Of a DNA stretch of 64,000 bases, positions 46,266 through 58,543 are shown in pieces; within the stretch, counting starts at the first letter, position 1; every line of letters starts with the position of its first letter. The notes beneath the pieces are model-generated. The model had not been told where the DNA came from, did not search any database, and saw only the letters and a list, made by a program, of their open reading frames with translations. Origin of the DNA: Campanula takesimana (lineage: Eukaryota > Streptophyta > Magnoliopsida > Asterales > Campanulaceae); NCBI GenBank assembly GCA_026119855.1, contig JAOWBW010000248.1:1177310-1241309 (forward strand), given 5' to 3'. Position numbers and translations under genes: made by a program.

Positions 46266-46447
46266 GTTAGTACCCGGCCTGAAAATTAGTTAATTAGGGC
46301 ATTCCTAAAAATACAAGGACTTTATAGGAATTTGAAACCTTGCAAAGACTTGTTCCGGATTCCCAAAATATAGCTCAATATTCTAAAATATCCTAAAATT
46401 AATCAAAATAGGTCCATAAATCAAATCAAACCCTAACTTATATATAG

Positions 46448-46482
<35 letters not shown>

Positions 46483-46508
46483 GCAAGATGCTCAAATGGA
46501 AACCAAAT
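46266..46508 (+). mobile_element. Gypsy-type LTR fragment, copy 2
   Basis: TGTTAGTACCCGG after GAGGGGATAC as in copy 1. The (AC)n run (46447-46476) is longer than in copy 1. Confidence 0.4.
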
Positions 46509-47497
46509 AAAATGAGAACATATAAGAACCATTTACAACCATCGGATTAGAAAGGGGTGAGTGGCTTAGATTATACAACTGCTATATAGGTAGCGGTGAC
46601 ATTATTGAAATTTCTGTTAAACGTGAGGTTAGTATGTCATTTGACCTTTACTTTTCAACATATGCCACATCATCATCTAAATTTCCCTCAAATCTCAAAA
46701 CTAAATATCTCAATATTTGTAAGTCAAAAGAAACAATTCAAGAACAACGTTATTTTCGTCTTGACGAGGCGAATCAAATGACATCCCTTAAGATAGGGTC
46801 TTTGAAAAAAATGATGTATAAAAATGAAATTCTCAAAATACATTTGGATACAGTTGGATTCAATAAAGTATCTTCCAAATTCAAGTTCAATGTTCAAAAT
46901 ACACATATATTTAGTACCGTATTCAAGTGGATTATATACAGAATCCAATTTCAAATGTTAAAAACACATATGAATTCCGTATATAAGTATCTATTGAATC
47001 CAATACAATGTGTCGATTCAGTACTAAATCCAAGTAGATTCTGTACCGACTCTAAGTGGATTTTTGTTGTGAATCCAAGTGCAATGTTGATAATACATTT
47101 GGAATCAGTAGATAGTTAGCCACTGAATCCAAGTACAATGTTCAAACACACATGAATTCAGTACTGAATCCATGTGTATTTAGTACTTAATCCAAGTTCA
47201 ATGTTGAAAATACACTTGGATTCAGTCGATAATTAGCCACTGAATCCAAGTACAATGTTCGAAATGCACATGGATTCAATACTGAATCCAAGTGGATTTA
47301 GTACTGAACCTAAGGCGCTCACTTGTGTCCTTAATCACAAAAAATCCATGGCGCGTCTTTTACATTACTACCTAAATTTTCACAAAAAAAAAAAAAAAAA
47401 AAAGACATAAATGCTACCGCGTGCCTTTGAATGAAAGTTTAATCTCAGCCATATATTATTTTACAATCTAATGGTTGTTCATGGTTCACATGTTTAT
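46509..47497. mobile_element. Long-TIR element with minisatellite, copy 2
   Basis: Equivalent of 25638-26613 with the same ends and TGAATCCAAGT-based repeats. It has a small additional tract near 47350 and a longer poly-A. Confidence 0.5.
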
Positions 47498-48284
47498 CAA
47501 TTTTTATAGACTTTCAATACAGATCAAAGAAGACAACAATCACCGTACCAATGGTAAGTATAAAACAATGGAAAAAATACAATGACTGGCAATTAATTAA
47601 TCATGAGTATTTTGAAAGAGAGTAAATTCTCCTCCGAGTTAAAACTGTGATATATAGCTAGTAGCTGATATGTCATCGCCTCGTTACCATCTGTTGGATT
47701 TGTAGGCAAATTTGACGATATGTTTGGATCTTCTGTCAGCCCACTCATGGGTCCCATCCCATTTCCATCTTGCGCGGAATTGACACTTCCTCCCAACCTA
47801 ATTTGCTCTATCGTTTTTAGAGATCTTCTTCATCTTTTCATCACTGATCAACCCCATCTCCAACAGGCCCTCTAAATTTGCCTTGCTTGTTCCCACACCT
47901 CTCACCTACTTGCACATGACCTGAGTCATGTCATTGCGGTAATTCAGGATTCGGTGTTTCGCCAACTTTTCCTCTTGTTTCTTTTTATTTGCTCGTTGGT
48001 AAAGCTCTCCTGATTCGCCTTCTTTGCCCCTTGCTGATGCAAGCTCGTCTTTTTTCACAAACTTTCTGATCTTTCCTTAAATGTTTCTCTCCTAGCTGAA
48101 TTACCCTAGAAGTAGGTATGCATTACTTGGGATCTAACGATGGCTAGGTTATGTTTAAAGACAACAATTTACACTTTTCAATATTATTAATTTGTTTCTC
48201 TCCTGATTCGCCTTCTGTTCGTTTTTTTGATCTAATCCGCGATTAATGCGTGTTAACAGGGATGCAACTTTTTTTCTTATGAAA
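47498..48284 (-). pseudogene. Host-gene-like fragment, copy 2
   Basis: Same minus-strand NSAQDGNGMGPMSGL frame (47796-47593). About 250 bp present in copy 1 are replaced by a short filler at about 48193-48217. The end is separated from the promoter of copy 3 by the 511-bp insert. Confidence 0.35.
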
Positions 48285-48795
48285 TTGAACATGAGTACCC
48301 CTTGGTTCCTTACTTAGACTCATATATGATTCTTAGGATTTGTTGAGCACTTATAACTGAAGTCATCACTTTCTCTCCCCTATTTGTATTCATATGAAGT
48401 TAAGAAAGGACATGGTTATTATTAAACACATGAATAAAAAAAATAACAACTAAAATTTCATCTCTATTTATCCCACCTTAAAAAAACTAACAACGAACAA
48501 CAACCTAAGACATCCTAAAATTTCATTTTAGTGCTGATATTTTTTGCTTCAAACTTGCATTTTTATGCTTTTCTCGCTCCGTGACTTGGAATCATACAAG
48601 ATTCATTTTACATTTTTTTCATTTTATGAACACTTGAAAAAATTTGTCACCTTTATAGAACTCTCGGTTTAAATGTGTATGCAAGTGAAATATGAAATAA
48701 ATAATTAATTTGTTAAAAAGGCATAATAAAGAGTGAAATCACATAATTACCTTCTCGTCGAGCTGATATACAACGAACAACAACCTAAGACATCC
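48285..48795. mobile_element. 511-bp insert with 5-bp target duplication
   Basis: TGAAA flanks both sides (48280-48284 and 48796-48800), and the copy 1/2 junction has it once. The insert has no TIR and no TG..CA ends. It contains a 26-bp direct repeat at 48491-48516 and 48771-48796, the second reaching the right end. No coding capacity. It could be a non-canonical insertion or repair-captured DNA. Confidence 0.6.
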
Positions 48796-49090
48796 TGAAA
48801 GAATGCAACACTACATTTTTTTCCATCAACCTGTAAAGCCATAGATTTGGTAAGAAATAATTTTCTATGATAACACGTCATGAGTTCAGCAAAAATAGAA
48901 AACCAAATGAAAAAAAAAAAAAAAAAAAAAAAAACCTCTATGTGGTTTATCTAGCTAAGTCAGGTAAATTACGAGTGAAAACAAAATTTATGCCAAATCA
49001 ATGATTCTAGTAAGAAAAAATAGAAAAAAATACCAAGAAACGATAACAAAATAAATTAAAATACCCAAATAAAAAGAAATAAATGCATAC

Positions 49091-49510
49091 CATTAAATTA
49101 GTAGATACGATGAAATAGAGACTTGATCACGAGGAACCAAAATATCCTAGAATTGGTTGAATATTGATGAAATGTTGATGTGGATTTTTAGTCCAACTAA
49201 CATTGATTTGATATGGAATGACGAATCGATTTGGGTTTTGTTGAAGATAGAGGGGAAGATAGAGAGGAAGATGGACACGAGGGATAAGAGAAAATGGCCG
49301 CCGTCCTTTAGAGGGAGAAGGTGAGGGTTTAAATTGTTCTCAAAGGTGTATAAGGTCGATTATAAATACGGTAGATTTTCTAGGGTTTTTGTACTGATTT
49401 AAAAGGCTTCTCTTGGGCTAATTCATAAAATATGGTTGCAAAGTGTTCTCATTATTCTAAATTGGGCCTTGTAAAACATAGCATAAAGCAAGCCCAAATA
49501 AACAGTTCGC
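49091..49510 (-). promoter_or_regulatory. Promoter and first-exon fragment, copy 3
   Basis: As in copy 2, with telo-box AAACCCTAG at about 49388-49380 and three site II-type motifs to about 49497. Its downstream exon now runs into the 511-bp insert, changing the frame after MVDGKKCSVAFFQ. Confidence 0.48.
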
Positions 49511-49955
49511 AAGCAAAATATTTTAATTATTAACTTAATAGGAACACTTTGAGAATTACTTTTATTGGGAATATGCCTCTTAGCCACTAGGCTGATTTGC
49601 TTCCCTACTCTTGGAATGGCAGCTTTAAGGTGAGGCTGAAGGCTTCCCCTCTTCTTTTTGATGATTGGATGGTCGATATGATCAGCTAGCGCCTTTCTTC
49701 TCCGCGTCCTGCCAGATCGCTAAGTAGACTCACTCTACCCAAAGGCTGGAACTATTCCTGTAAAAAAATCTATCTGAACACCAAGCCAATGTTGAATCAA
49801 TGACATTTGATAAAGGATATGTCTGTGGCAATTTTTGGTTTTGAATTGAGAAGGAAAATTTTGACCTTGCAAGTGCACAATTCAATTTCCCACTTGCTAA
49901 GGAAGAATTTTGGCAAAATAGGGACAAGAGTAAATTTGTTTTTTCGGGTGTTGCA

Positions 49956-51294
49956 TGTTGGATAAATCTTACAAATATAAAAAAAAAACGATTACAATAT
50001 AATGGAAATAACAATTACACAAATAGGAAAGCATAAAAAACAAATGATACAACCGTATTTGATCACTTGTATCTGAGTCATGTGAGAACACAATCTCCTT
50101 AAGACGAATTCCTCCCCTTCTGTATGAGTGCTTGAAGTTTCAATAGGGGTTAGTCTCCCTTGATAAAACGGATTAACCGGAACCACTTCACACTTAAGCC
50201 TTACGGCAAAATGAACTATACTTGGACAATATCACCATCGAATGTTTTCTTGGACGCCAAAGGATGAAGAATAACAAATTCAAGAAGGAGGAAGGAGAAT
50301 GCTAGAAAAGTTTATTTTGTATGTTTTCTTTTCTCTTTTTTTCTCTCAAAGCTTAGTGGGTCTCTTTTATAATTCAAAACTTCCCATATGATTAATTCTC
50401 CAATTAATCCACATATTGGTGATCAAGTTAACTTAACCATTAACCTTGAAATCAATATTTTTCAAGTTACATTTGCAAACTTATAATGGATAATTAATCA
50501 TGGAAGTTGCACATGAAAGTTATTATTGAATTAAAGAATTATAATTCAATAAAAAGTGGCAAAAACTATCAACTAGTTTTTCCATTTTTCCCCATACTAT
50601 TTGGGTAGTCATAATGGCTTACTAGAGTCCGCTTATGACTTACAGGTTCTGAATGGTTCGGACTCGTTGCCAACATAGTATAATCCTATTGGGTCAGACA
50701 CAATAGAATGGATTGAAAAGGCCGGAAAAATCAGGGAATTTGAAATGTGACCATACGGCTGGAAGGATGGAGTACGGCTCCTATGGAGCCGTACGGCTAT
50801 TATGATGGGCCTGGTCAGACTGCTGAGTTTTTTTCTTGGAGAAGGAATCCCGAGCCCAAATGGAATTAGGTCAAACCCTCATATAAATATATGCAGCCGG
50901 GATTGATACCTTCAATGGTTGATTTTATAAATCAATAACATTTGTTTGAGAAACAATAAAACATAAAGAAAGAGGATTATTTATTTTGAGTTTTAAAATC
51001 ATCAAATACAATAGTCAATGAAGCAAAATAATTCCTACAAAGAAAGTGTTTCTTCATCATCAAGCCTTGGATCTAGCAATCAATCAAGAAGGTATTCTTG
51101 AGTCCGTTCGATGTGTGGATACAGATAGAGGGTGTTTTCTTTATCACCTTAATATCCATGTTCATGGATGTGATCTTCAAGGGTTAGTATTCTTTCATCT
51201 TGTATTTAATTTAATCAACATGGACGGATTCGGGCTCATGGGTGTTTGATTTCATGTTATTATTCCGCTGCGCATGGTGCATCAAAATCCAACA
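49956..51294 (-). mobile_element. Copia B 3' LTR, copy 3
   Basis: 1339 bp, with the same ends as the other two LTR copies. Confidence 0.75.
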
Positions 51295-51419
51295 CATACA
51301 CATGGTTTTGCGAGATGGTGTAAGAATTGAGGCTCACACAATTCTCCTCGATGCGGCCCCACTTGTCACATAGCTCATGTCTTAAAGGTAACCCGTACGA
51401 CCTCGCTCAAATTTTCAAC

Positions 51420-52485
51420 GCGTAAAAATTATTAAAAGCCATATGCTTATAATTGTCCCTTTAGATTGTCACTAATAGGAATGGACTTGGGGGTCTTTTA
51501 ACATTTAGGTGGTCCCTTTTGAATCTTGTTATTGAGATCTCCAGTCATCTAGATTGGGTTTTCCGCTGTGATTAACTCTAAGAGGCTTTATGTCTTATTC
51601 CCCTCCATAATTTACAACTAACTCTCAGTTCTAACCATTTGGTTAACGGAACCATATTTCATTTGGCTTCACATAGTCAAATTAGTTGAAAGTATTTTCT
51701 TAATGGTACTATATATTTGACATATATATCAAGACCTACCATCATACATAATGCTTTGTGTTCAATCAATCATCAATTGACCTCTAGCAATACAACCAAT
51801 TACTAGCACAAGGTTCGCCCATTGGAATATCTTCTATAAATTGGCATAGTTTCTCGGCTTTCTCACCACATTTATCTAAAGCTATAAACTAAGATTCCAC
51901 TATGAATCTATTTACAACTTATTTGTTTAGAATATTTACATGATATAGTCATTCCCGCTAATAAGAATACGAATCCACTCGCCAACCTTAAGTCTTTGAT
52001 TTTGTATATGCAAGTAGCATCACTATATCCTTAAATTACTGATATATGTCTAGTGTAGTGTAATCCACGATATCATTTGTATCTTAAGTACCTTAGTACT
52101 TTAACTATACATTTTGGATTACTAGTGTACTAACTCACTAGACTTTCAATAATTCTCGAGTGTTCGACTTGAGAAACAATGTCAATTCTATTCTTCAATA
52201 GATGTTGACTCATGCCTATTGGGTTCTAGCTATTGCTAAATTATCTTTGATAATTTCTCAAGAATTATCCATATAATGTGACAAGCTTAATGCAAGTCCA
52301 TTAAATTTCTTAGATATTTTCACTCCACGGATTACATTGCTAAACCCATGTTTCATGGTCTTTTCAAAATTTCCAAGAATTATATCATAATTTGCTTAAT
52401 TCAAATTCATTAGTTCTTCTTGAAATTTTAGACCCAATGGCCACATTAGCTAAACTTCTTTCAAGTTCAGCATATCTTTGATAGG
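51420..52485 (-). pseudogene. Decayed copia B RT-RNase H, copy 3
   Basis: Same remnant as in copies 1 and 2. A private deletion of about 30 bp lies next to GGACTTGGGGG near 51491. Confidence 0.6.
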
Positions 52486-53203
52486 TTTAATCAACAATAT
52501 TACATAACCACCCAAACACGGACTTTTCCATTTGCCGTTCTTACTGTCACAACGTTTGCTAACCACGTTAGATACTCAATAACTTTGATGAAACCCACAT
52601 TGAGAAGCTTTCAATCTCTTCTTTAACTTGTAGAGACCATTCGGGCTTGATTTTTCTGAGCTTCTGTTTTACCGGCTTGGCATCCTCTTTGATCGGTATC
52701 CTGTGCTCGGCAACCTTTTTGTCTAAACCCAGCATGTCTTTGTACGACCATGCAAAGACGTCCACAAATTCATTGAGTAGTGCAGTCAGTCTGTCTTTCT
52801 CTTCCCCTTTGAAGAAACTTCTTATCTTCATTTTTTTCTGCTCTTCGCCGGTACCCAGATTAACAACATACAATTCTTCATCAGCTCCTAGATCATTTTC
52901 ACCACGACTATGGATCTGTTGAGCTAATTCACATATGTATGTTTCATTTTTGTGGTCTATTTTTTCATAATTTGAATTGCCATTAACTTGTTTATTAGAC
53001 TCATTATTAGTTAATTCATCACTTATGATATTTACTATCTCAGGGTACTCGAAAAGATTGATTTTTTCATTAGAATAGAAAGGGAACACACGCTCGGCTA
53101 TCGCCTCCATGTCCTCTTGGGTAAGGTCATCGGAAGCACTCTCAGACTCAAAAGTGAATGTTAATAAGTATTCCTTAGTTTCTTTGGAAGGGATGCATCC
53201 CAT
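52486..53203 (-). pseudogene. Gypsy RT N-terminal fragment, copy 3
   Basis: Same RT start and same frame loss. Private substitutions include CIPSKETKEYLLTF at the N-terminal linker. Confidence 0.73.
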
Positions 53204-53344
53204 TTTCTCGATCAGGAATTATTTGGACACTACGGGCCCCTTCGTTGAATACCAGTTGTTGATTGGCTCAGAACTTGGCTCGATCTCTCTTGATAGCCCT
53301 TCCCCCAAATCTGAGTCTTCAGAGATAGCGTTGACTTAGCATTC

Positions 53345-53990
53345 ATCAATTCTTTCATGTTCTTCAAACATGAAGGCTATGTGTTCCCCACGGTGATTTC
53401 TATTTCAGTCTAAAAAGTCACCTCCTTCCCCCACAATTCTCGGGGTGACATAGGAGTAGGTTCCTCTCCGCGCTTTTTAATTTCACAGTCGGCGATGATT
53501 TCAAGGCTGGGCTTCACAATGCCTTTGCGTTTGACCCATGGCTCGGGAAAGATCATGTACCGGACATCTTCCCCTTGGCATACAAAATACCCATTCAATG
53601 TCTTGTGGTATGGTTTCAAGTTAGGGACCTCATAACATTTTCCCTGTCAGTGAGCTCGGGCCCTTTCATTTTTGATTATTTTTAGATGCCTTTTATCATC
53701 CTCGGAAGGCTCGTATCCTAATCCGAACTTGTTTGTGATGAACAGGATTTCCACGGGCTCCTTTCTTCCTTGTTGATGCCTTCCTAGGCCTAGACCGGGG
53801 AAGTAGCTAATTCCTCTCATCAAGTGTAAGACTTTACGGTTACTTGGGGGCTATGATTATTTTTCCCCTTCCTTGTCAATGGTATTGATGGAGAAACCAG
53901 TGAAAGTGGAGTCTTCCAAACCGTGTTGGACTTGGTGGACAGGCTGTCCCCCATTTTTGTGAATAGTGACAGTTTCTTCCATTATGGTCA
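53345..53990 (-). pseudogene. Gypsy protease-RT linker, copy 3
   Basis: Retains the 53619-53410 frame found in copy 2. The second linker frame is broken by private stops near 53855, so no long frame remains there. Confidence 0.55.
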
Positions 53991-54887
53991 CTATTTCACT
54001 CCCATTTCTGAAGTAGGGATGTAGAGCACTTGAAACGGCACGGTCATGACCATGCTTCCAAATTCAACATCCACCTCTATCATGCCCATAACTGTACGGC
54101 TAGTGCTATTATACTCTCGAATGACTTGGCTGGAGGGTTTCAAATATGTGCTCTCAAGTTCCAATATTCCTAGGATTCGGCTTGGCATTATGTTTAGAGC
54201 GGACCCACCGTTGACTACTACTCTTGATAATGGTCTCCCCCTTACTCTTACCTTGAGGTGAATGGCCTCGTTGTGGTCGGACCCAAATGGTGGAAGGTCT
54301 ATATCAGCAAATATGATGATATTTCCAAAGTGTATGTAACCAATCATTGCAGTAAGGTCATCGGGAGATGTTTTGGGAGAGATTGAAGTGTCGTCGAGGT
54401 TATTGATGATGAGGTCTCGGTGTTTCCTTGATGATGCAATAAGGTCCCAAATGGATATGTTTGCTTGAGTCTTCTTGAGTTCAAATAATAAAGGATCTTC
54501 GGGTACATCGTGTGCTTTCGATCTTGGAGAAGAGGTGCTTGCCGCAGAAACATTGGGATTGTTGCTCACAATGACTCGGCCGGAGCGAGTTATCATATTG
54601 ATGCTCCCTTCTTGCTTCTTGTTCCTATTCTATAAGACATCCCTCATATTCTCATCATAAGTCACAGGATAACAAGAATTATCAATTTCATTCATAGCAT
54701 TAGAGCCCTCATTCACATTTGGATTTGAATGACTGACCTCTTTAAACTCTTCTAACTCTACTATATTGACATCACCCTCACTTGGAACTAGAAATTCCTT
54801 CTTGTCGATGAGGTCTTGGATGATGGATGAGGTCACGGATAGTGTAGCATAGCTCGGTAGTGTGACCGCTATATTGATGATAAGCAC
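53991..54887 (-). pseudogene. Gypsy gag end and protease, copy 3
   Basis: Same region as 4936-5832, with VVVNGGSALN (Asn at the catalytic position). A private GAG to TAG change near 54632 splits it into 54887-54630 and 54596-53991. Confidence 0.73.
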
Positions 54888-55286
54888 ACCATTTGTTATG
54901 AGTGTGATTAGCGGAGACTACCTTGGGCTTGTAGTCTTTCAGAGGTGTGATTTGTTTCTTGGCCACAAGAGCCTCGAAAGCCTCGATTTGAGTCATGCCT
55001 TCCAGGAGAGTGTAGACACGATCATTTTGGAACTTCTTGCCTTGGGGCGGAGGTGCCCTATTATAGCTCCCTTTGTCAAAAGTGATGGCATTGAGTGAGG
55101 CCTCTTTTGTTGAAATAGAGGTGGCTTTGTAGGGGAAATTGAGAGTGGTTTTCTTGAGTTCCTTGAGCAACTCGTCCACACAGACCCCTGCCTCGTACAT
55201 TTGAGCAAAATTGGAGTAGTAACCCCTACTTAAATGGGTGCATAGATCAATTTTTAGGCACTTGAGGAAGATGTCCATTTGCTCTC
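54778..55286 (-). pseudogene. Gypsy gag C-terminal part, copy 3
   Basis: Carries the CAYHQYSGHTTELCYTIRDLI zinc motif and upstream gag sequence to MDIFLKCLKIDL. The N-terminal part is displaced beyond the inserted LTR element. Confidence 0.72.
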
Positions 55287-56764
55287 TGTAAGTACCCCAA
55301 TCTGAAACCGACCTATCTTAGAGGTAGCCTTAGCACCATTTCAGGGATAAGCTAATAGGCCAGGACCTCCCTAGGATAAGCTATAAATTCCAGGACTACT
55401 CTGGTATAAAATTGGAAAAATCCAGAAGCTCGCCAGGCTGAGCCGTACGGATGCTTTGGGTACTAGAGGGTCCTAGCCGTACGGCTGGTTTGGACACCCT
55501 CAGTCCCTATAAATAGAACCCCTTGCTGATCATTTCAGGGGGGGGGAGAAACATTAGAACTAAGGTTACTCTGTCGAATTCACCTCAGAATAGTGTGAGT
55601 AAGAGTGAACAAAGAGTGAAAGAGAGAAAGGAAGATTGGCCTAAACCAAGATAGGTAAAGCCACCTTCTCCCCCTCCCTTCTCTTCATCTAAGAACTCTA
55701 TTGATCTTTGATCTTGTCATTTATTGTTGATCTTTACATTCTTGCAAGTCTTGTCCATTCAAGCAATATACATATATCTATTATTATTTATATTTCCTAG
55801 TCACATCCATGAGATGATCAAAGGTGCCCTCCATACTTTGTGTGGAAGAGGTTCAACCCTAGTTTGATCATGGCTTGTTGATTGTTCATTTACATTCTTG
55901 TCATGGATGATGCTCTTGTTGTTCATTTTGCTCATTTTAAGCTATGATGATCATGTTGAGGATAAAGTCTCAATGTTTATCCTCATCACCTTGATCTAGC
56001 CCAAAATTCCCAAGTTTGGGTAATAAAGATCCAATCTTTATGGTTTGTTCTTGTTCCTAAAGGATTAATCTTGCCTAGAAGAGCCATTTTGATGGTAAAG
56101 TTTCAATCTTTACTCATCAAATGGTCACTATGGCTCAAAAGGGCATATTGGCCACCTTTTTCATGTTTCTCCCATGATTGCCTTTGATCATGCCCAAACT
56201 CTTGTTTTGGGAGGTTCTTTGATGATCAAATGGCATAGGAATGAGTTGTTAATGTTGTTTTGTGTTGGAATAACAAACTGGAATCAGAACAGTTTGGTCC
56301 AGTTCAAGCAGAATGCTTTGTTTCTGCCTGGAACTGGACTGTTGCTTGAACAAACTATAAAATCCCAAGAGTGGTCTCCCCATTCGTACGGCTACTTTGG
56401 CCGTATGGGGAGATTGACCATTTTGCCCTTCTGTCTTCTGTTTTCTTGTCAAACAAACCCCTTTTCAGTTTAAAAGATGAATAAAAAGTTAAAGCAAAGA
56501 TTTTCCGTTAAAACACACACACACACATGCACTTTTGTTAACTAACAAGGGAGACTCGGCTTTGTCCGAGGCAACTTGGGAGGACGTAAAAACTCTTCCC
56601 AAGTTGTAACCTGATCTCTGAACCTTTGAACTCAAACCTTTGTCATTTTGTTGGGTTTAAAATTAACAAAATGTGGCGACTCCGTTAAATTGGTCCGGTT
56701 CCCGCGTTTGGTATTTCGCCCTTGAAACGTGCTCGTGTTTTTTTTTTGGGGCGGGATCCTTACA
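55287..56764 (+). mobile_element. 5' LTR of the PMD-bearing element
   Basis: Starts TGTAAG and ends CTTACA (TG..CA with 6-bp inverted ends) directly before the PBS. A TATA box (TATAAATAG) is at 55508-55516, followed by a poly-G run. An (AC)n tract lies near 56513. The CCGTACGG motif recurs at about 55443, 55478 and 56386. A second, partial TGGCGACTCC lies inside at about 56673. Confidence 0.8.
55508..55516 (+). promoter_or_regulatory. LTR TATA box
   Basis: TATAAATAG in the LTR, the best core-promoter candidate for the element transcript. Initiation would be expected about 30 bp downstream, near the poly-G run. Confidence 0.6.
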
Positions 56765-56765
56765 G

Positions 56766-56783
56766 TGGCGACTCCACTGGGGA
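56766..56783 (+). other. Primer-binding site
   Basis: TGGCGACTCCACTGGGGA one base after the LTR end. This type of PBS is found in Tat/Ogre gypsy elements and, as I recall, pairs with a tRNA-Arg 3' end. Confidence 0.75.
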
Positions 56784-58543
56784 TTAGAGTGCTTTCGGAC
56801 TTCTTTCTAGAAGATTCGGGGGCATTCTTGTGTGGGTCAAACTCCCATTCCCGTTAGTTGACTTCTTGCATATTTGTATGTGTTTGATGTTTCTGTTTGA
56901 ACTGTTTTGAGTACATACGTTCTGGAAATACAATAAACTGGGGCTTGATGATCAGAAGTTGGAGAAACTGAGAAAAATCTTCACCCTCTTGCTTTAGCCG
57001 TACGGCTACTTTGGGTAGGGGCCAGAATGTTGCCAATTAACAGTTTGGTGCAGGCTGCAACATTCTGGGTGCCCCTCTGCTTCTACTTGTCCAGGTTCCA
57101 AATTTACAGTCTTACTTGTGCACATTACCTTTATTATTTTGGCCAAAACTTGATTTTAAAAGGTGATAAAACTTGGTTATGCATGATCTTTTGTCAATAA
57201 AATGGTTTCCAAAACCTCATCGTGCATAATCCTTTTTGTAAGGGTTTTTCTTGAGTCTTCTTGTTGTGCACAAATTGCTTTGTGCACAACTTGGTACATG
57301 TACAAGTTTTGGTCTTTGTTTGCTTATATTCCTTGATTTGTTGTGTATAAATTGCTCAATCCATGCTTGTTCATACTTGTTCATATCTTGCTTATCCCAT
57401 GCTCATGCTATCGAAAAACGAATTCAAAATCTCTCTTTTTACTCAAAAAGGAGCATAGAATGACTTCACACCATGTGCACTTGACCGTGCACATTCCAAA
57501 TACCCTTTAAACCCGGGGTGGATGCCACGATGCAGCTCGTTGGGCGCTCTTGTTCCCTTCGATGCGCGCACGGGTCCATCCCACCTTCCCTTCCGAACCG
57601 AGTCAACCACACTTGTCCGTGACACACAAATACCGTGACTATGGTTGGTTTTTGGTCTAGTTCACGTTACCACATCCTTGATACGTGCTCAAAGCTAATT
57701 GTGGCCAAATTAGTGCCCGAGTTGTGACTCCTTGATGTAATGCGAGCGTGGCCTAACCAGCCTTCAACTCGTGTGTTAGTGACGACTGCAATTAGCAAGG
57801 GCCATGTACTAAGGATAGGGTGACACCGTGTCGTTAAGCCCTAATGAACGAGTTATTTTAATCATCCTTAAGCCCATGGTCAAGGATTGAGACGCCTCAT
57901 TCAAAATGAGGTCATGTCGGAATGTCGGTGCAGCCTTCGGTGTAGCCTTCGGAGAAAAGTCTCGATCCCGACTGGGGTTTAACCATGATTAGGATGACCC
58001 GCGTATTGGGAACCTTACGATGCACTAGACCCTAGGTTCATTTCTTTTGATCGGTGGAATCCACGTGCCCTATAGGACCCTCGCCCGGGATAGTCCGTCC
58101 TTGGGAGCGTGCAATACAGGTGAAAAACGAGGGGTCTATAGACGTAGTGATGGCCTCCACTGATCCAGGGTTATAGAATAGTTGCGAAAAAGAAGAGCGA
58201 TCTTTTCCAACCAATTAGGAATAAGACATGCCTTGAGAAAAATGAAATAATGAAAGTTGAGCCCCTGAATTGTGCACTAACGTTTGTTTATGTGACAAAG
58301 CCGGCTAAGATAATCCAAAGAATAAATGATTTTTTTAAAAAAAAGAAAAGGAAAAGGGAATTGCTAAATTCATCAAAACGCTTGGCTTGGGTTTCTTCCT
58401 CCTAAAGAAGAGTCAAACTTGTTATCCCCTTCAAGTCAGTGTCTCTTGTGTGTCGAGTTTTGTTTTACTTCAAAGCATGACTTCCCGAAAAATCCTTCCA
58501 CGGTGCCTTTACGGTTTGTTGGTCATTTGTAAGATAGGAAACA
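56784..58543 (+). other. Untranslated leader of the LTR element
   Basis: About 1.76 kb between PBS and gag-like ORF with no credible gene. A GCCGTACGGCTACTTTGGG motif is at about 56998. The rest is mixed composition without clear repeats. Long leaders are usual for Tat/Ogre elements. Confidence 0.6.

Larger units (their letters stand above)
27640..48812. repeat. Tandem composite unit, copy 2
   Basis: The second copy, nearly identical to copy 1 by eye with scattered substitutions and small indels. It lacks CACTA-1: the empty site with a single ATT is at 42247-42249. It carries CACTA-2 at 33791-38104 instead. Its tail has a deletion with filler near 48193-48217 and a 511-bp insert at 48285-48795. 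Without these insertions it is about 16.3 kb, close to the corrected copy 1. Confidence 0.9.
48813..55286. repeat. Tandem composite unit, copy 3 (interrupted)
   Basis: The third copy matches copies 1 and 2 from the unit start to the middle of the gypsy gag. At 55287 it is cut by the 5' LTR of a Tat/Ogre-like element; the uninterrupted sequence is seen at about 6221-6240 and 38441-38460. The rest of this copy should resume beyond the window after the 3' LTR. It has the empty site for CACTA-2 (single GAG at 54942-54944) and a private nonsense change near 54632. Confidence 0.88.

Noticed and set aside
55287..56764. The LTR at 55287 as the LTR of the gypsy it interrupts
   Set aside because: The host gypsy is on the minus strand and uninterrupted in copies 1 and 2 at this point; the LTR is plus-sense and has its own PBS.
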